Shown: positions 8,003 through 16,890, numbered from the stretch's first letter. The stretch: DNA of 64,000 bases from Verrucomicrobiota bacterium (GCA_016721945.1 JADKHC010000005.1:62001-126000), one strand, 5' to 3'. Translations and numbers: made by a program. Notes: generated by a model from the sequence alone, not told the origin.

Positions 8003-8656
8003 ATGATTTCAGGCATCAGCATCGCAGAGCTCAGCCATGGGCTCATTTTTTTTATTATCCTCGTTTGTAGCCTCGCACTACACGAGTGGGGCCACGCCAT
8101 CATGGCTGATAAGCTCGGAGACGACACACCGAGATCTCAAGGACGGGTCACCACCAATCCATTAGTGCATATCGATCCTCTCGGTACCATACTCATACCA
8201 TTACTTGGTGCTTTTGGCTTTTTTGGCAGTTTCGCGATGATTGGCTGGGCCAAACCAATCTACACAAACCCATCAAACTTCCGCCGGGGCATGTATGATC
8301 AAGCTTGGGTCACAATCGCAGGACCTGGTGTAAACTTTTTTCTGGCGTTGATTGCAGTTATCGCAGCAGCCGTGGCAGATCGTTTTTCATGGGGCATTGG
8401 CCCCCTCCTCATTAAGATCTATTCGATCAATATAAGCCTTGTGGTGTTTAACCTCCTTCCAATCCCGCCGCTCGATGGCTCGAAGTTTCTCATGTACTGG
8501 TTTGGTATGTCTGAAGAAAGCTACGCCCGATTCAGCACTTGGGGCGGGGTCGTTTTGCTCGTTCTGATCAACATCTCTGCATTCCGGGCTTTCGTCGGAT
8601 TTCTAATCGGCCTAGCATCCGTACCATTCAACCTGCTTTACGGAATTATTGCCTAA
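8003..8656 (+). CDS. Site-2-protease-like membrane metalloprotease (M50)
   Basis: A 217-residue integral membrane zinc protease. The zinc motif HEWGH lies in the second helix (SLALHEWGHAIMADKLGDD) and the third ligand region is NLLPIPPLDGSKFL, exactly the family pairing. There is no PDZ domain or long extension, so this is the compact, FtsH-like-partner-free type often called 'site-2 protease family protein'. Its codons are noticeably more AT-rich than the flanking genes. It sits between a TPR gene (6 bp upstream) and prmB (32 bp downstream). The substrate is unknown. Confidence 0.88.
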   Translation: MISGISIAELSHGLIFFIILVCSLALHEWGHAIMADKLGDDTPRSQGRVTTNPLVHIDPLGTILIPLLGAFGFFGSFAMIGWAKPIYTNPSNFRRGMYDQAWVTIAGPGVNFFLALIAVIAAAVADRFSWGIGPLLIKIYSINISLVVFNLLPIPPLDGSKFLMYWFGMSEESYARFSTWGGVVLLVLINISAFRAFVGFLIGLASVPFNLLYGIIA

Positions 8657-8687
8657 AGCACGTACTGACCGACCCCGAAGCGAAATC

Positions 8688-9629
8688 ATGAAAAAGCCGG
8701 CCAAAAAAACGTCGCGACCCAAAGAGTTGTTCACTCGCACTGCGTCGCTCGTGACGTTCGACGACTGGCTGCAACTCGCCGAAGAACTTTACGAGACCCA
8801 CGAGATCGCGCTCGGCCAGATCTCCACCCTCGCCCGCGACGAAGTGCTTTATCTGCTTCTGCGCACGCTTGAACTGCCGCTCGACAGCGATGCCAGCGTG
8901 CTCGATCGCAAGCTCACCAAGACCCAAATAGCCACCGTCAAAAACGTGCTCCAACGTCGTATCGCCGACCGCGTGCCCGCCGCCTACCTCACGCGCGAAG
9001 CCTTCCTCGGCGAACACCGTTTCTACGTCGACGAACGCGTGATCATTCCGCGCTCCTACTTTCTCGAAATCATCCCGCAACAGCTCAACGACTGGCTGCC
9101 CGACCCCAAGAAAGTTCGCGCCGTCGTCGACGTCTGCACTGGTTCCGGCTGCCTCGCCATCCTGCTTGCCGATCATTTCCCCAAAGCCAAAGTCGACGCC
9201 ATCGACCTTTCGCCGGACGCGCTCGAAGTCGCCAAGATCAACGTCGCCGAGCACAACCTCGCCAAACGCATCGCCCTGCACGAAAGCGACGTCTTCGACG
9301 CCGTGCCAAAGCAGAAATACGACATCATACTCAGCAACCCACCGTACGAACCAAGCAAGCACGTCGATGAGATGCCCGACGAATTTCATCGCGAGCCCCG
9401 CATGTCGCTCGACGGCGGCAAAGACGGCCTCGACATCATCCGCAAACTCCTACGCCAGTCACGCGACCGCCTACAACCACACGGCATCGTCCTGATCGAA
9501 GTCGGCGGCCTGCGCGAAGCGATGGACAAAGAATTCGCCGCCCTCCAACCACACTGGTTGCACACCGAAGACGGCGCCGACTGCATCTGCGTGTTCCACG
9601 CCAAACGGCTAAAAACCGCCAAACTTTGA
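8688..9629 (+). CDS. prmB: Ribosomal protein uL3 glutamine methyltransferase
   Basis: A 313-residue class I methyltransferase of the HemK group. The SAM-binding motif is VVDVCTGSGCLAILLA and the catalytic glutamine-binding motif is NPPYEPSKHVDEMPDEF; the run EMPDEFHREPRMSLDGGKDG is characteristic of PrmB (which methylates Gln of L3) rather than PrmC (release factors). The N-terminal helical domain with LTRTASLVTFDDWLQLAEEL-like spacing fits too. The start is the ATG before KKPAKKTSRP; a TTG 39 bases upstream overlaps the protease gene and is less likely. Confidence 0.87.
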   Translation: MKKPAKKTSRPKELFTRTASLVTFDDWLQLAEELYETHEIALGQISTLARDEVLYLLLRTLELPLDSDASVLDRKLTKTQIATVKNVLQRRIADRVPAAYLTREAFLGEHRFYVDERVIIPRSYFLEIIPQQLNDWLPDPKKVRAVVDVCTGSGCLAILLADHFPKAKVDAIDLSPDALEVAKINVAEHNLAKRIALHESDVFDAVPKQKYDIILSNPPYEPSKHVDEMPDEFHREPRMSLDGGKDGLDIIRKLLRQSRDRLQPHGIVLIEVGGLREAMDKEFAALQPHWLHTEDGADCICVFHAKRLKTAKL

Positions 9630-9664
9630 TTGCATTCGTAGCCGGTGTTTGAAACAACACCGAC

Positions 9665-11812
9665 ATGCCCCGCTCCTCCCTGCTCAAGGGATTGGTCGGT
9701 GCGCTTGTGGGAGGGATCTGGTTCGTCACGGCAACCCCGAGCTCATCGGCTGATTCCAGCTCTGTATTCTCACCGGCTCCAATCACTGCGCCCACCAGTC
9801 CGGATGCCGCCCGCCAACGCATCGCCGCTCTACGCGCAGAGATCGCCCATCACGACGCGCTGTATTTTCAGAAAGCCGCGCCCGAAATCACCGACGCCGC
9901 TTACGATGCGTTGAAACGCGAACTCCGCGCCCTCGAAACCACCTATCCCGCCGAAGCCGCCGCGATTGCACAACCAGTCCCCATCGTCGATGACCACAAC
10001 GACGGTTTCGCTAAGGTCGCTCATCGCACGCCGATGCTCAGCCTCGACAAAGCCTACACCGAAGCCGAACTGCGCGCCTTTTGCGTCAAAACCACCACCA
10101 AGCTCGGCCAAACAACGAACTTCGTCGTAGAACCAAAAATCGACGGGCTTTCCGTCAGCGCCATCTACGAACACGGCAAATTCGTTCGCGCCTCCACGCG
10201 TGGCAACGGCCGCGAAGGCGACGACATCACCGCCAACGCCCGCATGATTCGTTCGCTCCCGCACGAACTCCGCGCCTCTAACCCGGACGGCACGCACAAC
10301 GTCATCCCAGACATCATCGAATTACGCGGCGAAATCTTCCTATCGCGCGCAGAGTTTACCCGCCTCAACCGCGAACGCTTTGCCGAGGGCGAGCCTCAAC
10401 TCGCTCATCCCCGCAACGTCGCCGCCGGGACGATCAAATCACGAGATTCAAACGAAACCGCCGAACGCCACCTCGACATCGTTTTCTACAGCTGGGGCAC
10501 TTGCGAACCGACGTCCTCCTCGCCCACCACTCAACAAGCCTTTCACGCACAAGCCAAAGCCTGGGGCCTCCCGGTCCTCGAAACCTTTCAAGTCGTCCCT
10601 AGCGCCGACGAAGCCTGGGCCGCCGTGCAAGCACTCGGACAGAAGCGCGCAAAGCTCGTCGCACCCATCGACGGCGCTGTGCTCAAACTCGATGACGTTG
10701 TCGCTCGCACCAAGTTCGGTGAATCCGACCATGCTCCAAATTGGGCCATCGCCTACAAGTACGCGCCCGAGCGCGCCGTCACCCAACTGCGCGGCTTCAC
10801 AATTCAAGTCGGACGCACCGGTCTGCTCACGCCCGTGGCAGAACTCGCGCCCGTCGCCCTCGCGGGCAGCACGATTGCTCGCGCCTCGCTTCACAATCGC
10901 GAGCAAATCGCACGGCTCGACCTCCGCCTCGGCGATTTCGTTTTCGTTGAACGCGCGGGCGAGATCATACCTGAAATCGTCGGCGTGGACGTTACGCGTC
11001 GGCCTTTGCAAACCGAACCTTTCGCCTTTCCTACTTTATGTCCGGCCTGCAATTCTCCCGTCATCGCCGCCGAAGACGTTGCCGCCGTGCTTTGCGCCAA
11101 CTCCACCGGTTGCCCTGCCCAGCTGCGCGAGCGTCTCGCCCACTTCGCCGGTAAATCCTGCGTCGACATCAAAGGCCTTGGCGTTGCCACCATTGCCGAA
11201 CTTATCGCCAGCGGCCACGTGCGCACCCCTGCCGAACTCTACGCCCTCAAACTCGAAACCCTCGCTACCCTTTCTGGTTTTAGGAAAAAATCCTCAGCTC
11301 AACTCCTCGCCGAGATCGACCGCAGCCGACGCGCTGACCTCTGGCGTTTCATCAACGGCCTGAGCATCCCGCGTGTCGGACCAGCCACGGCCAAGCTTCT
11401 CGCAAAGCGTTTTGCGTCCATGGAAAAGCTCGCGGCCGCACAACCCGCCGATTTCTCAGCCGATTTAGGCAAAGCTACAACCCAAGCCATCCTCGCCTAT
11501 CTGGCCGTGCCAAATAACCGCGCCCTCATGCTCGCATTGGCGAAAGTCATTCCGCGAGCCGAACTACCGTCAACCGCCACGCGCTTGAAAGGTGAAACCT
11601 TCGTCCTCACCGGCCGTCTCCCGACTTTGTCGCGCGAAGAAGTAGTCCGCTTAATTGAAGCTGCGGGTGGCGTCGTCGCCAGCAACGTCACCAAAACTAC
11701 AGATTATGTCATCGCTGGAACCGACGCCGGAGAAAAACTGACCAAAGCACAAAAGCTCAACATACCGATCCTCGACGAGATGAAGCTCCTACAATTGTTG
11801 AAGAGCGACTAA
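9665..11812 (+). CDS. ligA: NAD-dependent DNA ligase with a hydrophobic N-terminal extension
   Basis: A 715-residue ligase that seals nicks in duplex DNA using NAD+. Order seen: Ia domain (HHDALYFQKAAPEITDAAYD), adenylation domain with the active-site lysine in EPKIDGLSVSA and motif STRGNGREGDDIT, OB fold, four-cysteine zinc finger (CPACNSP...CANSTGCPAQ), helix-hairpin-helix repeats (GLGVATIAELI, SIPRVGPATAKLL), and a C-terminal BRCT domain (TFVLTGRLPTLSREE). About 45 extra residues precede domain Ia; the first 25 (SLLKGLVGALVGGIWFVTAT) look like a signal or membrane segment, which is odd for a cytosolic enzyme. No other ATG lies between it and the catalytic core, though TTG/GTG codons do. 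Confidence 0.93.
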   Translation: MPRSSLLKGLVGALVGGIWFVTATPSSSADSSSVFSPAPITAPTSPDAARQRIAALRAEIAHHDALYFQKAAPEITDAAYDALKRELRALETTYPAEAAAIAQPVPIVDDHNDGFAKVAHRTPMLSLDKAYTEAELRAFCVKTTTKLGQTTNFVVEPKIDGLSVSAIYEHGKFVRASTRGNGREGDDITANARMIRSLPHELRASNPDGTHNVIPDIIELRGEIFLSRAEFTRLNRERFAEGEPQLAHPRNVAAGTIKSRDSNETAERHLDIVFYSWGTCEPTSSSPTTQQAFHAQAKAWGLPVLETFQVVPSADEAWAAVQALGQKRAKLVAPIDGAVLKLDDVVARTKFGESDHAPNWAIAYKYAPERAVTQLRGFTIQVGRTGLLTPVAELAPVALAGSTIARASLHNREQIARLDLRLGDFVFVERAGEIIPEIVGVDVTRRPLQTEPFAFPTLCPACNSPVIAAEDVAAVLCANSTGCPAQLRERLAHFAGKSCVDIKGLGVATIAELIASGHVRTPAELYALKLETLATLSGFRKKSSAQLLAEIDRSRRADLWRFINGLSIPRVGPATAKLLAKRFASMEKLAAAQPADFSADLGKATTQAILAYLAVPNNRALMLALAKVIPRAELPSTATRLKGETFVLTGRLPTLSREEVVRLIEAAGGVVASNVTKTTDYVIAGTDAGEKLTKAQKLNIPILDEMKLLQLLKSD

Positions 11813-11851
11813 CTTTTCGGCTCACAACGAGCGGCCGCCCGCGACGCGCAC

Positions 11852-13359
11852 TCAAAACGCCATGAAACACACTGCCATGATCACGGTGGGGATTAGCGCG
11901 CCGGCGAGGAGATTGAGCGGAGAAACGCCTCCGGGAAAATAACGCGCGAGGATCGCCTGGCCCGCGGGATTGGGTGCGTTGGCGATCACCGTCAGGCCAC
12001 CGCCAGTGACTGCACCCGCGACAACGGCGTACTTCAAAGGCTCGGTAAAACCGGGCACGAGCGACGCGAGAAAGGTTATAGCCGCGTTATCGTTAAAGGC
12101 GGTGAGCACGGTCGAACTAATAAAAAGCGGTAATTCGCCCAGTCGGCCCAGGATGGGTTCGATCCACCACGCTTGCAGACCTCCGTGAATCACCAGTCCG
12201 GCGAGAAAAAGCCGACGAGAATGGGTGACTTTAAATCCACTGGGCTCTGGTGGTGCGCAGTCGCCTGGCTGAACGCGAGGAAGAATAGGAAGCCGCCGAT
12301 GAACATCACGGGGTGATGCGCCTGCCAGACGGTGAACGCCAAAAACCCCAGTTGCACCACGGTGATCCAAGCGGGAGCAGGCACGTTGCCGCCCTGGGTT
12401 TTTCGCTCGGCCACACGAACGCCTAGGGCAGCGAACTCACGCCGGAAGATCACGTAATACAGCAGCGTCGAAACCAAGATGCCCACAACCGCCCGCAGGC
12501 CGAAATGGGTGAGCATGTGGAGCAATCCCCAGTTCCACGTCTTCGCTATCATAATCACGGGCGGTGCCGCGAAGTGCGTAAGCGTTCCTCCGACCGAGAT
12601 ATTGACGAAGAGCAGCCCGATCGTGGCGTAAGCGAGACGCGGGCTCGGCTTCAATTCGTAAAACTGCCGTGCGAGCAAAAGCGCGGCGATAGTCATGGCG
12701 GCCGGTTCGGTAATGAGTGAACCGAGCAGCGGCGCGATAATGAGAATCGTCAGCCACCATGCACCGGGACTACCCTGCCCCAATCCGGCGACCGCACGCA
12801 GGCAGCGTTCAGCCAGAGCGAGAACGGGACGTGTCGCAGCCAGGGCCATGATGATGACAACGAACAACGGCTCCGTGTAACTCACGTGACCGCTGATGTA
12901 ACCAACGACCGCATCCCATCCCTTGAACCAAGTGATGGCTCCGGCGAGCACAATCACCCAAATTCCGAAGACCGCTTCGATCTCTCCGAAAAAATGCAGC
13001 ACCTGGCCACCAAAACTCACCTCATCCGGACGGCCGTCATTGTCGGAATCCGTTAGTTCGGCCTCCTTGCGGTCATTGATCTTGGCTGCGTGGCGTTCCT
13101 CCACGATATGCGCCCAGTACCGGATTTTTGCCGTAAGAAAAGTGTGCAGGATGGCACACACAAAAATAGCCAGCGCCACGACGTTGAAAGGATCGAACGT
13201 CGCGCGGTGAATCAAAACGTCCCACAAGCCTGTGCCGACCGGATCTTGATAGTGGTCGAGCGGTGTCGGCAGCAGCGAAACCGTGGCTCCGCTGGCGGAG
13301 GCATTCGCGTGAATCGCGGTGGAGAGGACGGCCAAGCCGGCCAATAAAAAGCGCAACAT
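11852..13359 (-). pseudogene. Putative Na+/H+ antiporter, broken by one frameshift
   Basis: Two overlapping frames join into one membrane protein of about 501 residues. The first frame starts with a signal-like helix (MLRFLLAGLAVLSTAIHANA) and carries about eight membrane segments including GSLITEPAAMTIAALLLARQ and NISVGGTLTHFAAPPVIMIA; it ends prematurely just after DLKSPILVGFF. The second frame resumes exactly there with FLAGLVIHGGLQAWWIEPIL and TAFNDNAAITFLASLVPGF. Adding one base to the A5 run at 12206..12210 restores a single frame. The layout and ligand-like motifs (SLITEPAA, FNDNAAIT) resemble the 'putative Na+/H+ antiporter' family (PF07399, from memory). The start chosen is the ATG at the signal helix. 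Confidence 0.75.
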
Positions 13360-13427
13360 ACGATTTCTGAGCGAACACGCCGTACTCCCATTCGCAACAT
13401 AAGTGTGCAAATATTCAGCCCGCAGGA

Positions 13428-13696
13428 TCAGCCAGTGCTTTGATTTTGCGCAACGATGTCGCGGAACTTGGTGCTCAGCGGCTTGAATTGTAGGTGCAAA
13501 GGATAGTTCGGCATGGCGTGACGCATCCACACGCACATGAAACCCATCGACCCATGCCGCCTCGGCGGCTTTTCGTGACAACGCTCCGCGGGATATGAAA
13601 GTCACCGAGAGTTCCTTTGAGCCAGAGCTCATCAGCGTTGGCAGACAAGACAGCTGTCAGCTCGGGCCCCACGGTATTTCTGACATCGTTGGCCAT
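13428..13696 (-). pseudogene. Small hypothetical (PH-like) protein, broken by one frameshift
   Basis: A frame starting MANDVRNTVGPELTAVLS gives ADELWLKGTLGDFHIPRSVV then loses sense; from there the neighbouring frame gives FMCVWMRHAMPNYPLHLQF and KPLSTKFRDIVAQNQSTG before a stop. Adding one base to the C3 run at 13543..13545 (GGG on the coding strand) fuses them into an 89-residue protein. The pattern 'LWL.G..G.F.IPR..V.....GGM.RW......RH..P.YP..LQFKPL' resembles small one-domain proteins with a PH-like fold that I know only from memory. Function unknown. Confidence 0.5.
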
Positions 13697-13937
13697 GTGC
13701 CCCTCCCAGCGTGATGCGTTTTTCTTGTGGGCTGGTTGGGCAGAACTGGAATTTTCCGAGGCAATCATCAGTCGTAGCGCTTGCCCTCAACGGGCTGGAA
13801 AACCTGCCCGCAGCCCAAGCCCATCGTGCATGCTCGAACGTGTCCTACGGCGGAGTTATCGCCCCGGGAATAAGGGCGCAAATTTAACATCAGCCAGAAC
13901 GAACTACTTCCTATCGGCTCTATAAGTTGAAATGACA
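13697..13937. other. Intergenic, nothing recognised
   Basis: About 240 bases upstream of the small PH-like gene and downstream of the sigma/decarboxylase operon. No conserved frame, repeat or RNA structure was recognised. Confidence 0.4.
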
Positions 13938-13972
13938 AAAGAAAGGCCTGCGCACAGTCAGCACGCAGACCT
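13938..13972 (-). terminator. Terminator of the ArsR-permease-sigma operon
   Basis: Reading leftward: AGGTCTGCG, a short loop, CGCAGGCCT (8 of 9 paired, one G-U-type mismatch), then TTCTTTTG. It follows the last stop of the operon by about 10 bases. Confidence 0.7.
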
Positions 13973-13982
13973 ATGCATAACT

Positions 13983-14315
13983 TTACGCCGAGCAGCCACA
14001 GCCACCCGGGGTGGCGGGTTCACTCGTTTCGGAGCCCGGCTGCGTAAGACGCTCTGCGAGTTTGAGGATGTTGGCTGCGGGCGTCTCCTTCACTTTCGCG
14101 GCCATCGCGATGGCCTTGGCGATGTCAGCTTTAGAGATACCGAGCTTCTCGGCTTCGCGTGTATGAAAGCGCAGGCACGGCTCACAGTTAGCACCAATCG
14201 CCGCGCCAAGGGCAACAAACTCCGCCGCGATGGGCGTGAAGAGACTGACCGCAGATGCGGGCGAAGCGCAGGTTTCAGGAGCAGCACAGCCGCAGGATGA
14301 AGAGGAGGAAGACAT
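13983..14315 (-). CDS. Carboxymuconolactone decarboxylase / AhpD-like protein (alternative internal start)
   Basis: The C-terminal part of the preceding frame as a stand-alone 110-residue protein. It starts MSSSSSSCGCAAPETC, has the redox CxxC of the AhpD fold in GANCEPCLRFHTREAEKLGI, and ends in a second Cys cluster, GGCGCSA. AhpD-type proteins use the CxxC to pass electrons to peroxiredoxins. Stand-alone relatives with the same Ser/Cys-rich start are, from memory, common beside ArsR-permease-thioredoxin genes, which favours a separate product. There is no good Shine-Dalgarno before this ATG. It is the last gene of the operon. Confidence 0.6.
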   Translation of the reverse strand: MSSSSSSCGCAAPETCASPASAVSLFTPIAAEFVALGAAIGANCEPCLRFHTREAEKLGISKADIAKAIAMAAKVKETPAANILKLAERLTQPGSETSEPATPGGCGCSA

Positions 14316-15023
14316 GTCGTTTTTATCGTTTGAGTTGAGCCCGGTAGACTCGGCGCAACGTGCACCTGCTTCGGGCTGTACCTCTTTGGACGAGATCGCC
14401 GCAGACAAGGATACAGGCGCTGCTTGTCGGCGGTCGCACGCGAGTGTACCCGTGTCGCTCTGGTATAATTCGCAGCCATCGGAGAGCAACTGACGCAGCG
14501 CAGTTCGGGCGCGATGTAGGCGGATCTTGGCCGCGTCGAGACTGATACCGAGGCGCGTGGAGATCTCCGCGTTGGTCAACCCCGCGAGATCCTTCAACTC
14601 AATCACCTGGCGGTGATCCGGCGACAAGCGCTCCACGTATTCGCGAATACAGCCGTGCATCTCGCGGCGCTCAAGCTTGGCCGGCGCAACCGCAGACTCG
14701 ATCAAATCAGGAACGAGCGGCGCGTTATCCGACTCATCGTCATCAACCGGCGAGAGCGAAACCGTCTGGCCGACTTCGCGATGTCGACGGCTGCGCAAAT
14801 GATCGAGCGCGGTGTTCCGGGCGATCTGAAATAACCACGTGCCAGCGCCAGCCTCGCCACGAAACGACGGTAACGCACGCGACGCCTTCACGAAAACATC
14901 CTGCAGCAAGTCGTCGACCTCTGCGGCCGGAACCATGCGCGCGAGCAGTTGGCGGACATTCTCCCGCTGCTCGGCAAACAGGCGGTTAAAATCGATTGGA
15001 GTGATTTCTGGACCCATCTTCAT
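13983..15023 (-). CDS. ECF sigma factor in frame with an AhpD-like decarboxylase domain (fusion or read-through)
   Basis: One uninterrupted frame of 346 codons. Residues 1-175 are a complete ECF sigma factor: region 2 (DDLLQDVFVKASRALPSFRG, then AGTWLFQIARNTALDHLR) and region 4 (LSPDHRQVIELKDLAGLTNA, then RLGISLDAAKIRLHRAR). A Cys-containing tail (CELYQSDTGTLACDRR) closes the sigma part. A 45-residue unstructured linker leads into Met237, the start of a 110-residue AhpD/carboxymuconolactone-decarboxylase domain. The start overlaps the CcdA stop (TGATG), so it is translationally coupled. No stop separates the two parts; since neighbours carry single-base indels, the fusion may be real or may hide a lost stop: a TAA sits in another frame 7 bases before the Met237 codon. 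Confidence 0.75.
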   Translation of the reverse strand: MKMGPEITPIDFNRLFAEQRENVRQLLARMVPAAEVDDLLQDVFVKASRALPSFRGEAGAGTWLFQIARNTALDHLRSRRHREVGQTVSLSPVDDDESDNAPLVPDLIESAVAPAKLERREMHGCIREYVERLSPDHRQVIELKDLAGLTNAEISTRLGISLDAAKIRLHRARTALRQLLSDGCELYQSDTGTLACDRRQAAPVSLSAAISSKEVQPEAGARCAESTGLNSNDKNDMSSSSSSCGCAAPETCASPASAVSLFTPIAAEFVALGAAIGANCEPCLRFHTREAEKLGISKADIAKAIAMAAKVKETPAANILKLAERLTQPGSETSEPATPGGCGCSA

Positions 15024-15714
15024 CAGGCAGTATAAATAAGCCACACCGCTCCAGCGAGCACGAGCAGTCCGCAACTCCGGCGCAGCCAGATCGCGCCCTT
15101 GGAACTCCCGTTCCAGTCGAGAACTTGCTGTACCTTCTCTGCGGATACACCGGCAGCTACAATCAACGCGCAATGGCCTAAACCATACGCCAGCAGTAAT
15201 AGCGCCGCAAATCCGGGCTGCGTGCGTGCCACACCAAAGATTACGCCCAAGACCGGCGCGAGATACGCGAACGTACACGGCCCGAGCGCGAGCCCAAAAA
15301 TCAACCCCAGCAGCAGCGCCGCCAGTTTGCCTTGATAGCGGGGCAACGAGAGCCCGCGCTCCCAGGGTAGAGGCAAAATACCGATCAAATGCAATCCTAC
15401 TAAAACCAATACTGTTCCCACTGCGTAGTTAGCCCAAGGGCCGAGGTCACCCAGCATACGACCGGCTGCGGCCGTGATGCCGCCCACCGCAGCAATGGAG
15501 AGGAGAATGCCAAACGCAAACAACAGCGCGTAGCCAAACGCCTGCCTCGGCGTCGTGTTTTGCGCTCCGCGATGAAGCCAACCACGAGCGGAATGCTCGC
15601 CAGATGGCACGGGCTCAACACGAGACTGGCCACGCCCCACCCTGCAGCCGCGAGCAAGGCCACCCACGGCGCACCGTTCATTGCTTCGCTCAGCCAGGTG
15701 AAGATTGCGTCCAT
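15023..15714 (-). pseudogene. CcdA/DsbD-type thiol-electron transporter, broken by one frameshift
   Basis: The first frame (MDAIFTWLSEAMNGAPWVAL...) carries helix 1-2 with the redox motif LVLSPCHLASIPLVVGFIAE; it then falls into an Arg-rich nonsense tail. The second frame resumes at TPRQAFGYALLFAFGILLSI and continues through the partner cysteine in FGLALGPCTFAYLAPVLGVI to the last helix. One extra base in the T4 run at 15558..15561 joins them into ~230 residues with six membrane segments. CcdA proteins carry electrons from cytosolic thioredoxin across the membrane to periplasmic thiol proteins; the secreted thioredoxin encoded 4 bp upstream is the obvious partner. The stop overlaps the sigma-factor start. 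Confidence 0.82.
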
Positions 15715-15718
15715 CGGC

Positions 15719-16087
15719 TCAGTTAGTTCTCGCAACCGGTTCTTTCAACGCGACGCCAAGCTCTTTCCATTTCGCCAAAATATCCTTCTTCGCCATGAAG
15801 CCTTCGTGGCGGAACAACTCTTTGCCGTCAGCGGAGAAGAAAATCTGCGTAGGGATAATACGAATACCGTACGGTTCGCCCGCCGACCTATTTTCCCACA
15901 CATCGATAAAAACCACCTCGAACTGTCCGGCATATTCCTGCGTGAGCTCGGCCAGGATGGGCTTCATTTGTTTGCACGGAATGCATTTCCCTGCACCAAG
16001 GTCGACTATGCGCGGCAACGCCGGTACGTCGGCGGCTCGCAGAACGAAACCAGCCGTCAATAGAAGAATAAGTGTTAGCGTTTTCAT
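15719..16087 (-). CDS. Secreted thioredoxin-like protein (CIPC)
   Basis: A 122-residue protein with a signal peptide (MKTLTLILLLTAGFVLRAAD) and a thioredoxin fold: active site GKCIPCKQMKPILAELT and the cis-proline region YGIRIIPTQIFFSADGKEL. The CIPC site differs from the CGPC of thioredoxin and suggests a specialised periplasmic reductase. It sits 6 bp after the ProC-like gene and 4 bp before ccdA, the standard pairing for supplying reducing power across the membrane. Confidence 0.88.
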   Translation of the reverse strand: MKTLTLILLLTAGFVLRAADVPALPRIVDLGAGKCIPCKQMKPILAELTQEYAGQFEVVFIDVWENRSAGEPYGIRIIPTQIFFSADGKELFRHEGFMAKKDILAKWKELGVALKEPVARTN

Positions 16088-16093
16088 ACGAGG

Positions 16094-16870
16094 TCAGGGT
16101 TTGATTTTCTGAAAGAGCGCGGGAAGGCGTGTGCGATAGAGCTCCAGCACTTGCGGCTCCATCTCCGCGAGTGGTTTCACCGGCACGAGGTCCATTACGT
16201 CGGCAGGTGCGAGATCCGAATCGACCAAGGTGTTAACCGCTCCACTGACCATGCGTTTCAACCCGGCATCTGCCTCGGTAGCAGTGAGGCCAAACGACAC
16301 CGCGAGTTCGCGCAACGCCTGTAGCTGAAACCACAGATACGTCGGCCCCATCGCGGTGAAAACCGCATAGGCTTCAATTTTCTCTTCAGCCACCTCAGGA
16401 CTTTCGCCAAGCGGCGCAAAGAGTGCCTGCACGACCGCGCGATCAGCCGCAGTCAGTGCCGAACCGAATACTATCGGGTTAATGCCAGCGCCGACAACGG
16501 ATGGCGCATTGGGATTGGAACGCGCAATACGTTCGAAACCGCCGAGCAATGCCGTCAGCTTTGCGATGGTAAATTTTGGTGCGAGCGAAACGAGAATGGC
16601 CGAAGGTTTGAGTGCAGTAGCGGCACGACCGGCTGCTTCGGCCAGCACCGGTGGATGCGTAGCCAGAAAAACCACATCCTGCGCGGCAGCCAGCGCGAGG
16701 TCGCTGGAAGTCTCAATGGCAGGAAACTTAGTTTTGAGCTTGGCGAGTGTTTCGGCATTGGGATCGGCGATGACAATTCGGGCGGGCAGCTTTTGAGCAC
16801 GAGCCCAACCTTCGAGGAAGATGCGGGCAATGCGACCACCGCCGATGAAACCCACTGTTGTAGCATTCAT
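16094..16870 (-). CDS. ProC-like NAD(P)-binding reductase (pyrroline-5-carboxylate reductase family)
   Basis: A 258-residue protein with an N-terminal Rossmann motif (TVGFIGGGRIARIFLEGWAR), a middle segment LVSLAPKFTIAKL and ARSNPNAPSVVGAGINPIVF where ProC has its RxMPN pattern, and the helical dimerisation region TAMGPTYLWFQLQALRELAV. The C-terminal 'SPGGTT' loop that closes the proline-synthesis active site in ProC is absent; instead it ends PVKPLAEMEPQVLELYRTRL. It is therefore probably not the biosynthetic enzyme. It lies inside the ArsR-controlled thiol-redox operon (20 bp after the mini-thioredoxin), which argues for a role there. Substrate unknown. Confidence 0.72.
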   Translation of the reverse strand: MNATTVGFIGGGRIARIFLEGWARAQKLPARIVIADPNAETLAKLKTKFPAIETSSDLALAAAQDVVFLATHPPVLAEAAGRAATALKPSAILVSLAPKFTIAKLTALLGGFERIARSNPNAPSVVGAGINPIVFGSALTAADRAVVQALFAPLGESPEVAEEKIEAYAVFTAMGPTYLWFQLQALRELAVSFGLTATEADAGLKRMVSGAVNTLVDSDLAPADVMDLVPVKPLAEMEPQVLELYRTRLPALFQKIKP

Positions 16871-16890
16871 TTCAGTTAGGTGAAAATGCC

